The notes beneath the pieces were generated by a model that did not search any database, was not told the origin of the DNA, and saw nothing but the letters and a program-made list of their open reading frames with translations. From the NCBI RefSeq assembly GCF_024462815.1, contig NZ_JANGCG010000007.1, forward strand, positions 88,468 to 152,467: a DNA stretch of 64,000 nucleotides, written 5' to 3'. Below, one piece after another: positions 53,660-62,751 of the stretch; position 1 is the first letter of the stretch, and each line of letters starts with the position of its first letter. The translations under genes and the position numbers were made by a program. Source of the stretch: Gemmiger formicilis. GTDB lineage: Bacteria > Bacillota > Clostridia > Oscillospirales > Ruminococcaceae.

Positions 53660-54949
53660 TTATTCTCTTTCCGGCAGGGGGATCACCGTGTTGTCCCGCT
53701 CGGTATAGCTGCCGCCGCCCATGTGGGGGCGGACAAAGGGGACGCCGTCACGCACATAGAAGATATTATGCTCTAAAAGGGCGTCCGGGTTCTGGGAAGG
53801 GCTGATCGTGCCGCCGAGGTCGTCGTAGCTGACGTTGCCGCGGAAGGTGTTGTGGATGGCCTCCTCCAAACAGAACATCACGCAGCCGCCCTCGTTCATG
53901 CGGCTGTAGTTGTGCTCGTACACCGTGCCGTCGCCGGAGTCGGCATCGTAGGCCATGCCGTCCTGATTGAGCCGCGTGTCAACGGCTTCATTGCAGCGCA
54001 GCAGCGCATCCTTGCACTTCCACGGCCAGATGGCGGCGGCCACCTTACCCATGCGATTGCCCGGCTCCCGATAAACACGGTCGTTCATCTCGCAGGCGAC
54101 GGAGTCTGCCGTATTGTGCTCGACCAGCGGGCGCAGGGCGTACATGACGGTGACGCCGTCGCCGCCGGCAGCCTTGACATAGTTGTCGCGGATGACGATG
54201 TTCTCATGGCCGTATGCGGCAAAGGACTTCTCGTCCAGCTCGGCGCCCTGGAACTGTTCATGCGCGTAGGTGTAGCCCACGGCGATGCCCCAGCGGCTGA
54301 CGCGGGCCACATAGCAGCCCTCGACCAGTACATCGGCAAAGCGTGCCGCGCCGGTAGCAGTCTCATCTGCGGGCTGCAAGGCGGTCATGTAAATGCCGCC
54401 GTTGTTCATGTGCTTGTCGTACACGTTGCCGTGTACATCATGGATCAGCAGGTTTTGCAGTGTGATGCCGCAGCGCGTGCCCTTGTCCTTTGCCACCACA
54501 GCCACGCCGGTGCGCTCCAGCTTATCCGGCTTGGAATATTGCTCGCCGATGACAGCGTCGGCACGGTTCGTCAGTTCCAAATCACGCACCGTGACATAGG
54601 CTGCATCATACAGCAGCACGGCGGAGGATACATACCCGTGGTACACATGGGTGGGTGCATCCAGTGCGCAGCCATAGTCCTGATACCAAAGCCCCTGCCC
54701 GTCGGCGTCAATGCGCGGCGCGGGCCCCTCGCCATAGGCGGCAATCGTGATGGGACTGTCTTTTTTGCCGCAGCAGCGCAGGTGCAGGAACTGCTTTTCA
54801 AACACGCTGCCGCATTTCAGCAGCACCGTGTCACCGGGGGCCAGGGCCAGCCGGTTGACGGCAAACAGTGTGGCCAGCGGTTTTTCCGGCGTCAGGCCGT
54901 CGTTGGTGTCACGGCCTGTCTGCGGGTCCACGTAATAGGTCTTGCACAA
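53660..54949 (-). CDS. right-handed beta-helix protein, candidate GH136 lacto-N-biosidase catalytic subunit
   Basis: 429 residues, no signal peptide. N-terminal KTYYVDPQTGRDTNDGLTPE is a DUF1565-type beta-helix cap, followed by parallel beta-helix coils. D330 and D337 in NQDGMAYDAD are seven residues apart, the spacing I recall for the GH136 acid/base and nucleophile pair. Its neighbours are a GH112 galacto-N-biose/lacto-N-biose phosphorylase operon and a small helical protein. The start is TTG at 54949 with GGAGGAGG 11 nt upstream, inside the preceding gene (41-nt overlap). Alternatives are a pectate-lyase-like or other polysaccharide-active beta-helix. Confidence 0.7.
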   Translation of the reverse strand: MCKTYYVDPQTGRDTNDGLTPEKPLATLFAVNRLALAPGDTVLLKCGSVFEKQFLHLRCCGKKDSPITIAAYGEGPAPRIDADGQGLWYQDYGCALDAPTHVYHGYVSSAVLLYDAAYVTVRDLELTNRADAVIGEQYSKPDKLERTGVAVVAKDKGTRCGITLQNLLIHDVHGNVYDKHMNNGGIYMTALQPADETATGAARFADVLVEGCYVARVSRWGIAVGYTYAHEQFQGAELDEKSFAAYGHENIVIRDNYVKAAGGDGVTVMYALRPLVEHNTADSVACEMNDRVYREPGNRMGKVAAAIWPWKCKDALLRCNEAVDTRLNQDGMAYDADSGDGTVYEHNYSRMNEGGCVMFCLEEAIHNTFRGNVSYDDLGGTISPSQNPDALLEHNIFYVRDGVPFVRPHMGGGSYTERDNTVIPLPERE

Positions 54950-55373
54950 GGCTGTCGTACACCTCCTCCCGCATCCGCTTTTCGATGATTTGCTTTACTT
55001 CCTCATAGGGGAAGCTGTCGCCGGCGTACCGCATGAACAGATCCGGATTCGCGTCATACCAGGCGCGGGTCTGTGCATCGGTGAAATCCGGGCAGATACC
55101 CAGCGCACGGATCTTTTCGCACGGCTCCGCGAAATCCAGCTTGAAGCGGGTCAGCTCATATTGCAGGTAGGCAGGGGCAGAGAAGCGCCGCGTGCCGTAC
55201 ACGGGCTTGCCGTCCTGCTCCGCTCTTTCCGCCTGCGCGTTTTTGGCCGCCCGGCGGCGTTCCAGCGCCTCGGGGCTGTCGTCGCCGATCAGCCCCCAGC
55301 GCTTTGCCAGCGTCAGGCAGGCTTTGGCGTGACGCCACTCCTCCGGCGTCAGGCAGTAGGTTCGTTCGTCCAT
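54909..55373 (-). CDS. small helical protein, candidate chaperone subunit for the beta-helix enzyme
   Basis: 154 residues from the ATG at 55373, overlapping the permease stop by one base (TGATG). Highly charged and predicted all-helical (ALERRRAAKNAQAERAEQDG); no signal peptide or known motif. GH136 enzymes of Roseburia and Eubacterium are described as a helical domain I needed for folding plus a beta-helix domain II, sometimes as separate genes. Size, order and overlap fit that arrangement. The assignment is inference only. Confidence 0.6.
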   Translation of the reverse strand: MDERTYCLTPEEWRHAKACLTLAKRWGLIGDDSPEALERRRAAKNAQAERAEQDGKPVYGTRRFSAPAYLQYELTRFKLDFAEPCEKIRALGICPDFTDAQTRAWYDANPDLFMRYAGDSFPYEEVKQIIEKRMREEVYDSLVQDLLRGPADRP

Positions 55374-56179
55374 CACTTGACTGCACCCGTGATGCCGTTG
55401 GCAAAGCTCTTTTGCAGGCAGAGGAAGATGATCGCGGTGGGCAGTGTGCAGATCAGAACGCCCAGCATCAGCATACCGTAGTCCACACTGTAGCCGCTCT
55501 TGAGGTTTGCGACCAGCATCGGCATTGTGATGGATGCGTTGCTTTGGAATACGATCTTCGGCCAGAGGTAGCTGTTCCATGCGTTCATAAACGTGACAGT
55601 CATCGCCGCGCCGTAGGTAGAGCGCATGATGGGGACAAACATCCGGAAGAAGATGCCGATCTCGCTCAAACCGTCGAGACGCGCCGCTTCAATAATGTCA
55701 TTGGGGAAGGAACGCGATGCCTGCCGGAACAGCATGATCATAAACGGCGTCGAGATGGACGGCAGCACGAACGCCGCCCAGCTGTTGACAAGCCCCCAGT
55801 GGGACATCATCTTGAACAATGGAATCATAATGGCCACGAACGGCAGCATCATTGCCAGCAGCAGAACGCTCATCAGGGCGTCCTTCGCCTTATCGTGGTA
55901 AATTTCAAAGCCGTAGCCCGCGATGGAGCAGACCAGCAGCGTGATGAGTGTCATCAGGATGGCGTTGCGGAAGGAGTTTGCCATTGCCAGCCCCAGATTC
56001 TGGTTGGCAACCAGCGACTTAAAGTTTTCTACCAGATAGGTGCCGGGGATCAGCTTGCCGCGCACAACATCAATGCTGGTGTTCGTCGCGCCGCACAGCA
56101 TATAGTACAGCGGGAACACAGACAGGAAGCTGGCCAAAATCAGCACAGCGTGCGCCAGAATCTTTTTACCCTTAGTCAC
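55373..56179 (-). CDS. sugar ABC transporter permease, MalG type
   Basis: 268 residues from GTG 56179, which has AGGTGA 6 nt upstream; a GTG at 56188 in the same frame is the alternative. Six membrane segments; the ATPase-docking loop EAARLDGLSEIGIFFRMFVP is present. No ATPase gene lies in the operon, so it probably shares a general MsmX-type ATPase. The gene overlaps the upstream permease. Confidence 0.92.
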   Translation of the reverse strand: MTKGKKILAHAVLILASFLSVFPLYYMLCGATNTSIDVVRGKLIPGTYLVENFKSLVANQNLGLAMANSFRNAILMTLITLLVCSIAGYGFEIYHDKAKDALMSVLLLAMMLPFVAIMIPLFKMMSHWGLVNSWAAFVLPSISTPFMIMLFRQASRSFPNDIIEAARLDGLSEIGIFFRMFVPIMRSTYGAAMTVTFMNAWNSYLWPKIVFQSNASITMPMLVANLKSGYSVDYGMLMLGVLICTLPTAIIFLCLQKSFANGITGAVK

Positions 56180-57053
56180 GCTTATCACCTACTTTCATCT
56201 GGATGGCAGACAGCACTGCCACGACCACAAGGATAAACACCGACAGCGCCGCCGCATAGTTGAACTTGGGCGTCTCGACAAACGAGATGTTATAAATATA
56301 GTGGGTCAGTGTCATGGTCGCCTTGCCGGGACCGCCCGCCGTCAGGTTGACGGACTCATCAAACAGCTGCAGCGTGCCGGAGGTGGACATGATGGCAGTC
56401 AGCAGGATGGTGGGCTTCAGCAGGGGGATCGTCAGGTGAACAAACTGCTGGAGCGGGGAAGCGCCGTCGATGCGGGCCGCTTCATAGATCGAGTAGTCAA
56501 TGTTTTGCAAACCGGCAAGATAAAAGACCATATTGTAGCCGGTCCAGCGCCAGACCAGCGCAATGACGATGACCCAGCGTGCCGCCCATGCGTTCTGGAA
56601 CCAATCCACTGTGGGGATGCCCACGGTGGACAGCACCCGGTTGACCAGACCATCGTTGGCAAACAGGGATTTGAAAATCATCGAGTAGGAGACAAGCGAC
56701 GTGGCGCAGGGCAGGAAAATCATCGTGCGGTAGATGCCCTTGCCCTTGATGTCCGGGCTGTTGAGCAGCTGCGCCAGGATCAATGCCAGGATCAGCATAA
56801 TGGGTACCTGAATCACGAAATAGAAAATCGTGTTAAACAGGCACTGCTGGAACGTGGCATCCTTTAAAATGCGCGCGTAGTTGGCAAAGCCCGCAGGCTG
56901 TACAGCGCTGCCGGTGCCTTTCTGGAACGAAAGGATCAGCGCCTGCACCATGGGGTAAAAGCAGAATACAAATATCAGGAGTGCTGCCGGCAGCAGGAAC
57001 GCCCACCCCGTCAGGTTGCGCTTCTGCTCCATATTCAGTCCTTTTCTCTTCAT
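56172..57053 (-). CDS. sugar ABC transporter permease, MalF type
   Basis: 293 residues from ATG 57053 (AGGAG 8 nt upstream); ATG 57032 also has a good site (AAAGGA). Six membrane segments, docking loop EAARIDGASPLQQFVHLTIP. Partner of the MalG-type permease and the binding protein at 57175; together a galacto-N-biose/lacto-N-biose importer is likely from the GH112 context. Confidence 0.93.
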   Translation of the reverse strand: MKRKGLNMEQKRNLTGWAFLLPAALLIFVFCFYPMVQALILSFQKGTGSAVQPAGFANYARILKDATFQQCLFNTIFYFVIQVPIMLILALILAQLLNSPDIKGKGIYRTMIFLPCATSLVSYSMIFKSLFANDGLVNRVLSTVGIPTVDWFQNAWAARWVIVIALVWRWTGYNMVFYLAGLQNIDYSIYEAARIDGASPLQQFVHLTIPLLKPTILLTAIMSTSGTLQLFDESVNLTAGGPGKATMTLTHYIYNISFVETPKFNYAAALSVFILVVVAVLSAIQMKVGDKRD

Positions 57054-57174
57054 CGTAGTGTCTCCTATTTTGCCACAAAAGCAAGGGCGCGGCTTGCAGC
57101 GGATGTATCAGATGCAAACCGTGCCCTTGGCAAATTCTCAGTTGTAACCGGACACAGTGTGTGTCATGCTTTGC

Positions 57175-58530
57175 TTAACCAGCGATATTGAACTCCACGG
57201 TATCCTGGGCGTTCTGCATCTCGCTGTCAATGTCGGCGTTGTTCTGGACGATGTTGGTGACGGCATCGGTCAGGGCGCTGCGCACGTCAGAGTAGTAAGC
57301 GCCGCAGTCGAATGCGGGAACCTGACCAGCGAAGTTGACGATGTCCTTGTAAACGGTCTGGCCGCCGTAGAACTCGGAGGGCTGGTTGTAGACGTCGCTC
57401 TCGGCAGCGGGCAGGTAGCTGGAGATCGCACCGGCGTTGGGCAGCAGATCGTCATACAGCTCAACGCTGGAACCGAAGGTGCTCTTCAGGAAGTCGAAGG
57501 CCAGCTCGGTGTTCTTGCAGTTGGAGGAAACGGCCCAGCTTGCGCCGCCGCAGTTTGCGTAGTTGGTGGCACCGTCGATGCCGTCCAGCTTGGGCATATT
57601 CACGATAGCCCACTTGCCGGACTGATCCGCGGCAGCCTGCACGCTGGACATGATCCAGCAGCCGTTGATGACGCCGGCAGCCTTGCCGTCATTCATGGAA
57701 GCAATGTACTGGTCCCAGTCGGTGTACTCGGCCAGAATGCCCTTGTCGACCATGTCCTTGTAGACGGTCAGGGACTCTTTCAGCGCGGCATTGTCGGCGA
57801 TCTTGACCTCGCCGTCCACCACGGGGGAGGCACCGGCAGACTGCATCATCTCGATGATCAGCTCGGAACCGCCGGAGGAGGTCAGCATCGGCACGCCGTT
57901 GGCGTCCACGACCTTCTGCGCCTTCTCCTCGAACTCGCTCCAGGTCAGATCCTTGAAGTCGTCGACGGTCAGACCGGCCTTCTCGATCATATCGGAACGA
58001 ACCGCCATGACGGAAGCGCCGTTGTCGAAGGGCAGACCGTAGTGGTGGCCATCGACGGTAGAATCAGCCAGCTTGCCGCCGGAGAACTTGTCCCAATCCA
58101 AGCCGGAGTCGGTCAGGTCGGTATAGATACCGGGGAAGTTGGCGACCATCTTGTGGTAGGAGTAGTCCTGCATCAGGAAAAGATCAGGCAGGGTGCTGTA
58201 ATCCTCGCTGGTGGCAGCGGTGATGAGCTTGGTCTCGATGTCGCTGTAGACGTTTTCTTCAATGTTCAGCTTGAAGTTGGGGTGGTCCTTCTGGTAGATG
58301 GCCTCCGCCTGCTTCAGGGCGTAGATGTTGAAGTTGGGGTCCCATGCCCATACGGTCAGGGTCTCGTCGCCGTCAGCGGTAGTGTCGGCGGCAGTGGATT
58401 CTGCGGTGGATTCGGCGGGCTTGCTCTCAGCGGCAGAGGTAGCTTCGCTGCTGGCGGCACCGCCGCAGCCGACCAGCAGGGATGCTGCCATAGCTGCCGC
58501 CATAAGGGCTGCTGCATTCTTCTTTTTCAT
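57175..58530 (-). CDS. sugar ABC transporter substrate-binding lipoprotein, probably galacto-N-biose/lacto-N-biose
   Basis: 451 residues. Signal peptide with lipobox LLVGCGG, then an unusually Ala/Ser/Glu/Thr-rich linker and a family-1 carbohydrate-binding fold (LTVWAWDPNFNIYALKQAEA). Followed by the two permease genes; preceded by the GH112 gene. Ligand inferred from the operon. Confidence 0.92.
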   Translation of the reverse strand: MKKKNAAALMAAAMAASLLVGCGGAASSEATSAAESKPAESTAESTAADTTADGDETLTVWAWDPNFNIYALKQAEAIYQKDHPNFKLNIEENVYSDIETKLITAATSEDYSTLPDLFLMQDYSYHKMVANFPGIYTDLTDSGLDWDKFSGGKLADSTVDGHHYGLPFDNGASVMAVRSDMIEKAGLTVDDFKDLTWSEFEEKAQKVVDANGVPMLTSSGGSELIIEMMQSAGASPVVDGEVKIADNAALKESLTVYKDMVDKGILAEYTDWDQYIASMNDGKAAGVINGCWIMSSVQAAADQSGKWAIVNMPKLDGIDGATNYANCGGASWAVSSNCKNTELAFDFLKSTFGSSVELYDDLLPNAGAISSYLPAAESDVYNQPSEFYGGQTVYKDIVNFAGQVPAFDCGAYYSDVRSALTDAVTNIVQNNADIDSEMQNAQDTVEFNIAG

Positions 58531-58611
58531 GGGGGTTTCCTCCTTAAAAATGTTTCTCCATTCTTTGGCTGTATAACGTATGTCCCACGGCGGGGCATAA
58601 ATTATCGGGTG

Positions 58612-60777
58612 TTATTCGGCATCGTCTACCCAGCGCATCTCGCGCGGGGCCAGCGTCAGGCTGTCAATCAGATGCCCCTTGATGTACAGGTCTGTCTTTT
58701 CCTCGGCATCTGCGTTGTTGATGACGGCAATGCGCTTCGTTTTGGGGAATACCGTGACCTCGGTATCAACGTTGGTCACGTAATAGTGCTTCATCTCCTC
58801 CGGCATACCGGCGGCGTAGTAGATGGCGCGCAGCAAAATGCGGCAGTTCTGCGGGGAGTAGGGAAGCCCGGCAAAGTAGACGCTGTGGCCCTTGCCGTAC
58901 TCGTTGACGACCAACTGGCTGTACTCGCCGTCCTGCGCCAGGATCTGATAGTGCTTGCCCTGCGCGTAGATGCGGCTCGTGCCCTCGCCGAAATCAACGG
59001 CGGTGTCAATATCCTCCAGGATAAAGTGGTGCGGGTCGCAGGTGTTGTATTTGTCGGTGCTTAACGAGAAGCCCATCTCGCGGTCCACGCCCATCACATC
59101 AGACAGCTGGAAGAACCGCCCCTGATGCTGGCAGGCGGTGGGCTCGCCCACGCCGATGAAGCCGCCGCCCTCGTCCACAAATTTGCGGATGGCGGTCACG
59201 ACCTTTTCGTCGATCCAGTTCTCGGCACCGCTGAAGGCTGTGTACGCATCGCCGACGTTGATGATGACGCCGATGTCCTTGGGGATGCCGCTGCGAATGT
59301 CATCGAAGTCGATGAACTCCACGTCAAACGGCATGCCGCTCAGGCATTCGAGAACACCCTCGGCGGAGTAGGTCTCGCGGTGGTAAATGGAGTGATGCAC
59401 CTGATTGCTCATCCACTTGCGCAGACCGCCCCAGCAGTTGAGGATGGCCACCTTGAACGGGGCAACGTAGGACTTTGTGCCCTGCATATTTTCGTGGATC
59501 TGGCGGAACTCGCCGACCACATTCTGGATTTCGTCGATAAAGCCGGGCCAGTTGCTGGCGAGTTTTAAGTAGCCGCCGTAGCCGATGCGGTCCAGCGGGC
59601 TGCGCAGGATCGCGCGGCGGGCCTTCATCCAGTTGGTGCGGGCCTCACCGATCGGGTCGCCGCCCTCGGTGAACACATCGGGGAAGAAGTAGGGCAGCAG
59701 ACGGCCTTCGGTGTACTTGACACCCTTGATGTCGGAGATCATCCGCAGCGTAACGCCGCTGCCGACGGAGCCGACCACGGCGTCCAGCCCGATGGAGGCG
59801 AAATACTTGCCGTAGGGCTCTGTGCCGATCCAGTGATCGCCGAGGAACATCATCGCTTCCTTGCCGTAGGAGTGGACAATATCGACCATCTCTTTGGCAA
59901 GAGCGCAGACCTCCTGCTGCTGGAACTCGATGAAGTCGCGGAACTCCTTGCTGGGCACGCGGAACATCGTGTTGTGGTAGCCCTGATCCACAATGAACTC
60001 GGGGCGGAACTTGTACCCTGCCCACTTTTCAAATTTTTCCAGAATGTAGGGGCTGACGCTGGCGCTGTAGCCGAACCATTCGACGAATTTCTCGCGCTTC
60101 TGGTCGTCAAAGGTCAGTGTGAACTGGTGAAAGAAGGTCGTGAACCGCACCACATCAATGTGGGGGTTGGCCTCGCACCAGCGGCGCAGCTTTTCTTTTA
60201 CATAGGCCTGCGTCTTGGGCTGGCGCACATCGTAGGTCAGCTGGTGCGGCGTATCCTTCCAGTCGTTGGTCAGGAAGTTGTACATGTGTACGGGGTCCCA
60301 GATCAGGAACGCCAGAAAGCTGACGGTGTACTCGTGATAGGGGACGGTTTCGATCTCGACCTCGCCTGTCGGCTCGTCGAAGAACCATTTGTCGGTGGGG
60401 ACGACCTCGCCCGTCGTGCGGTCAATGACCTCCCACCAGCGCTTGGGGTCATCCAGCGTGTTGACTTTCAGCTGCTGGGTGTGGAAGCCGTCCATCAGGT
60501 GGATGCGCAGCTTCGTGCCGCGCGCCGTGTGTCGGTCACTGATAAGATACTCCTGCTGGACCTCGTCGGGGTTTGCCTCCGCCCAGGCGTTGTCCTTGCG
60601 GGTCGTATAATAGGTAGCGTACTTTTTGGCGGGGTCCGTCAGCAGCTCCTTCGGCATTTCGGTGCCGTCGCAGTCGCGCAGGGCATCCGCGCCCAACAGA
60701 TTCTTCAGCCGCAGGGTCTCCGCAACCACATCTGCGTCTGTGGGAAGTGTCAATCTTCCGGTCTGCTCCATCTTCAT
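58612..60777 (-). CDS. lnpA: 1,3-beta-galactosyl-N-acetylhexosamine phosphorylase (GH112)
   Basis: 721 residues from ATG 60777 (GAAGGG 4 nt upstream; ATG 60771 gives a more usual spacing). It phosphorolyses galacto-N-biose and lacto-N-biose to galactose 1-phosphate and GalNAc or GlcNAc in the cytoplasm. GRLTLPTDADVVAETLRL and LLGADALRDCDGTEMPKEL at the N-terminus, the WEVIDRTTGEV block, the TIM-barrel core and the GDAYTAFSGAENW region match GH112. First gene of the operon, divergent to an AraC activator. Confidence 0.93.
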   Translation of the reverse strand: MKMEQTGRLTLPTDADVVAETLRLKNLLGADALRDCDGTEMPKELLTDPAKKYATYYTTRKDNAWAEANPDEVQQEYLISDRHTARGTKLRIHLMDGFHTQQLKVNTLDDPKRWWEVIDRTTGEVVPTDKWFFDEPTGEVEIETVPYHEYTVSFLAFLIWDPVHMYNFLTNDWKDTPHQLTYDVRQPKTQAYVKEKLRRWCEANPHIDVVRFTTFFHQFTLTFDDQKREKFVEWFGYSASVSPYILEKFEKWAGYKFRPEFIVDQGYHNTMFRVPSKEFRDFIEFQQQEVCALAKEMVDIVHSYGKEAMMFLGDHWIGTEPYGKYFASIGLDAVVGSVGSGVTLRMISDIKGVKYTEGRLLPYFFPDVFTEGGDPIGEARTNWMKARRAILRSPLDRIGYGGYLKLASNWPGFIDEIQNVVGEFRQIHENMQGTKSYVAPFKVAILNCWGGLRKWMSNQVHHSIYHRETYSAEGVLECLSGMPFDVEFIDFDDIRSGIPKDIGVIINVGDAYTAFSGAENWIDEKVVTAIRKFVDEGGGFIGVGEPTACQHQGRFFQLSDVMGVDREMGFSLSTDKYNTCDPHHFILEDIDTAVDFGEGTSRIYAQGKHYQILAQDGEYSQLVVNEYGKGHSVYFAGLPYSPQNCRILLRAIYYAAGMPEEMKHYYVTNVDTEVTVFPKTKRIAVINNADAEEKTDLYIKGHLIDSLTLAPREMRWVDDAE

Positions 60778-60936
60778 AATCCCTTCTCTGTCCGTTTTGT
60801 CTGCCACGGCAGGCATCGTTTCATTGACATCATCATACTTGTTTCTGCCCTCTTTGAACAGTAGGTATATTGTTGCGTATTTGTACTATCTTGCTTTGTT
60901 TTCGAATGTCGGCGGCAACATCAGAAAATACAGAAA

Positions 60937-60974
60937 AAGCTGCACAAAAAGTAAGACTTTTCTTTGTGCAGCTT
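60937..60974 (-). promoter_or_regulatory. strong inverted repeat upstream of the GH112 operon
   Basis: AAGCTGCACAAA (60937-60948) and TTTGTGCAGCTT (60963-60974) form a perfect 12-bp stem extended inside by AAGT/ACTT. On the minus strand it is followed by a T-rich run, so it looks like a terminator or attenuator in the GH112 leader, or insulation from upstream transcription. The rest of the 423-bp gap holds the AraC promoter. Confidence 0.5.
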
Positions 60975-61047
60975 GCCGGTTTTGGGCCTGTTTGCAGCGA
61001 AACGTGCCGATATTCTGTTTTGCATCGTGATTTTTTGTGGAAAGCTC

Positions 61048-61076
61048 TTGCCATGCGCCCAAAATGCGTATATAAT
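61048..61076 (+). promoter_or_regulatory. promoter of the AraC regulator gene
   Basis: TTGCCA at 61048-61053, a 17-nt spacer and TATAAT at 61071-61076. Confidence 0.7.
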
Positions 61077-61200
61077 AAGGACTGAACCGGAAACGGCCGG
61101 TGGCTTTTTACTTTTCCGTTCTTGCTTAATTATGTAACGATATTGCTCCGCATACTTTGGACTTTTTGTAAATATTTTGTCATTCGGAGGCGCACCGCCT

Positions 61201-62046
61201 ATGAACACACGGTATGAATTCAATATGGACGTTCCCCCGCGGGAGGCCATCCGCCTGCTGTACGTGAGCAAGAGCCGCTTCGGCGGGGACTGGAACTCGG
61301 TGCCGCATACCCACTCCTGCACCGAAGTGTTCTACTGCGTGGATGGACGCGGTCAGTTCAACGTCGAAGGCAAAATGCTGGACGTTGCCCCGGACGACAT
61401 GGTCATTGTGAACCCCCGCACCCTGCATACCGAGTTGAGCTACCAGGCAAACCCACTGGAATATATTGTGCTGGGCATCGAGGGCATTGAAATTTTGTTT
61501 GACCAGAAGGACCACGGCTACACGATGCTGAAATGCAGCCCCCAGCGGGAGGAGCTGCTGAGCCTGATGCAGCTGCTGCTGCGGGAAATCGACGCGCGGG
61601 AGGACGGCTGCGAGATGGTCTGCCAGGACCTGACCGAGGTGCTGCTTGTCAGAATCGTGCGCATGGCGTCGGTTTCGCTGCGTCTCACCGCGCCGCCCGC
61701 CGAGAGCAAGGAATGTGCCACTGCAAAACGATATATCGATGAAAATTACAGTGAAAGCATTACCCTGGACAAGCTGGCGGAGGTTGCCCACGTTAACAAA
61801 TATTATCTGTCCCACTCGTTCAAGAACGAGTATAAGGTCTCTCCCATCGACTACCTGATGAAGCGCCGCATCACCGAGGCCAAAGCGCTGCTTACCAGCA
61901 CCGATTTCAGCCTGACCCAGATCGCCGAGCAGATCGGCTTCGGCTCACTGCCCTATTTTTCCAAATGCTTCCGCAAGGTCGAAGGCACCAGCCCCAACGA
62001 GTACCGCAAAAGTGCCAAACAGAAACCCGCACAAGGCAGCCAGTGA
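61201..62046 (+). CDS. AraC-family transcriptional regulator
   Basis: 281 residues from ATG 61201 with GGAGG 10 nt upstream. The N-terminal cupin sensor domain (HTHSCTEVFYCVDGRGQFNV and following PDDMVIVNPRTLHTE) is joined to two C-terminal HTH motifs (ITLDKLAEVAHVNKYYLSHS and then SLTQIAEQIGFGSLPYFSKC). It probably activates the divergent GH112 operon in response to a sugar. Confidence 0.93.
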   Translation: MNTRYEFNMDVPPREAIRLLYVSKSRFGGDWNSVPHTHSCTEVFYCVDGRGQFNVEGKMLDVAPDDMVIVNPRTLHTELSYQANPLEYIVLGIEGIEILFDQKDHGYTMLKCSPQREELLSLMQLLLREIDAREDGCEMVCQDLTEVLLVRIVRMASVSLRLTAPPAESKECATAKRYIDENYSESITLDKLAEVAHVNKYYLSHSFKNEYKVSPIDYLMKRRITEAKALLTSTDFSLTQIAEQIGFGSLPYFSKCFRKVEGTSPNEYRKSAKQKPAQGSQ

Positions 62047-62193
<147 letters not shown>

Positions 62194-62202
62194 TAATGCA
62201 GA

Positions 62203-62240
62203 AAAAAGCTCGTTGAAACTTGTCGTTTCAACGAGCTTTT
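62203..62240 (-). terminator. terminator behind tRNA fragment B (minus strand)
   Basis: AAGCTCGTTGAAAC pairs with GTTTCAACGAGCTT, with T runs on both sides. It sits as a tRNA gene terminator would on the minus strand, but its sequence differs from that of copy A. Confidence 0.65.
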
Positions 62241-62246
62241 GTTGGT

Positions 62247-62287
62247 TGCGGAGACAGGACTTGAACCTGCGACCTCCGGGTTATGAG
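62247..62287 (-). repeat. 3' half of a tRNA(CAU) gene, copy B (attachment-site-like)
   Basis: Same 41-nt segment as copy A with one mismatch, here followed on the minus strand by an encoded ACCA. The 5' half of the tRNA is absent; the sequence changes abruptly after CTCATAA read toward the 5' side. Direct repeat with copy A. Confidence 0.72.
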
Positions 62288-62751
62288 AAATTCAAAGTCA
62301 GTGCGTTACTGTACTTTTTTGTGTGGTATGGTGGTATCCTGTCCCGCACCTCCGCATAGATTTTGTCCCATATGTACTAATAATTCCGCACAGTATCCAC
62401 CTGTTCCAAATGCTTTTGGGGGCAGTTTTGGGGGCAAAATCGAGCTGTTATTCAAGAAAGGTATTTTTCCCCAGCGCTCATTTATCTGCGCAGCTTTGGT
62501 CTTATTGTGAGCACAAATTTCTTTGGGCTCATACAGGGGCAAATCCCTGCAATATAAGTAACAACTTCTACTTTCCAGTATCAAGTTGTATGCCGTGTCC
62601 ATTTCAACCAGCTTTTGCAACAGTGTCATTACTCGCCTGCATCATCGCCTATTACAGCCCGCGTTGCCGCGAGAAAGGCCCCTTTTTGGGCAATTTCCAG
62701 CCTTATCGGCACCCATGCCCGCCACATCACTGTGACGCCTGAAGTCCCCCG
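62288..62751. other. gene-poor segment between tRNA fragment B and the IS element
   Basis: No supported gene. The first 160 bp align with 45262-45420. A minus-strand frame of 107 residues (62306-62629, ending IPHKKVQ) includes SILPPKLPPKAFG, which lies on the GGGGGCA repeat shared with copy A. It could be the decayed C-terminus of an integrase but cannot be confirmed by eye. Confidence 0.4.

Noticed and set aside
57157..59064. 635-codon plus-strand frame opposite the sugar-binding protein and GH112 genes
   Set aside because: Spans two unrelated minus-strand genes and the gap between them, so it is a shadow.
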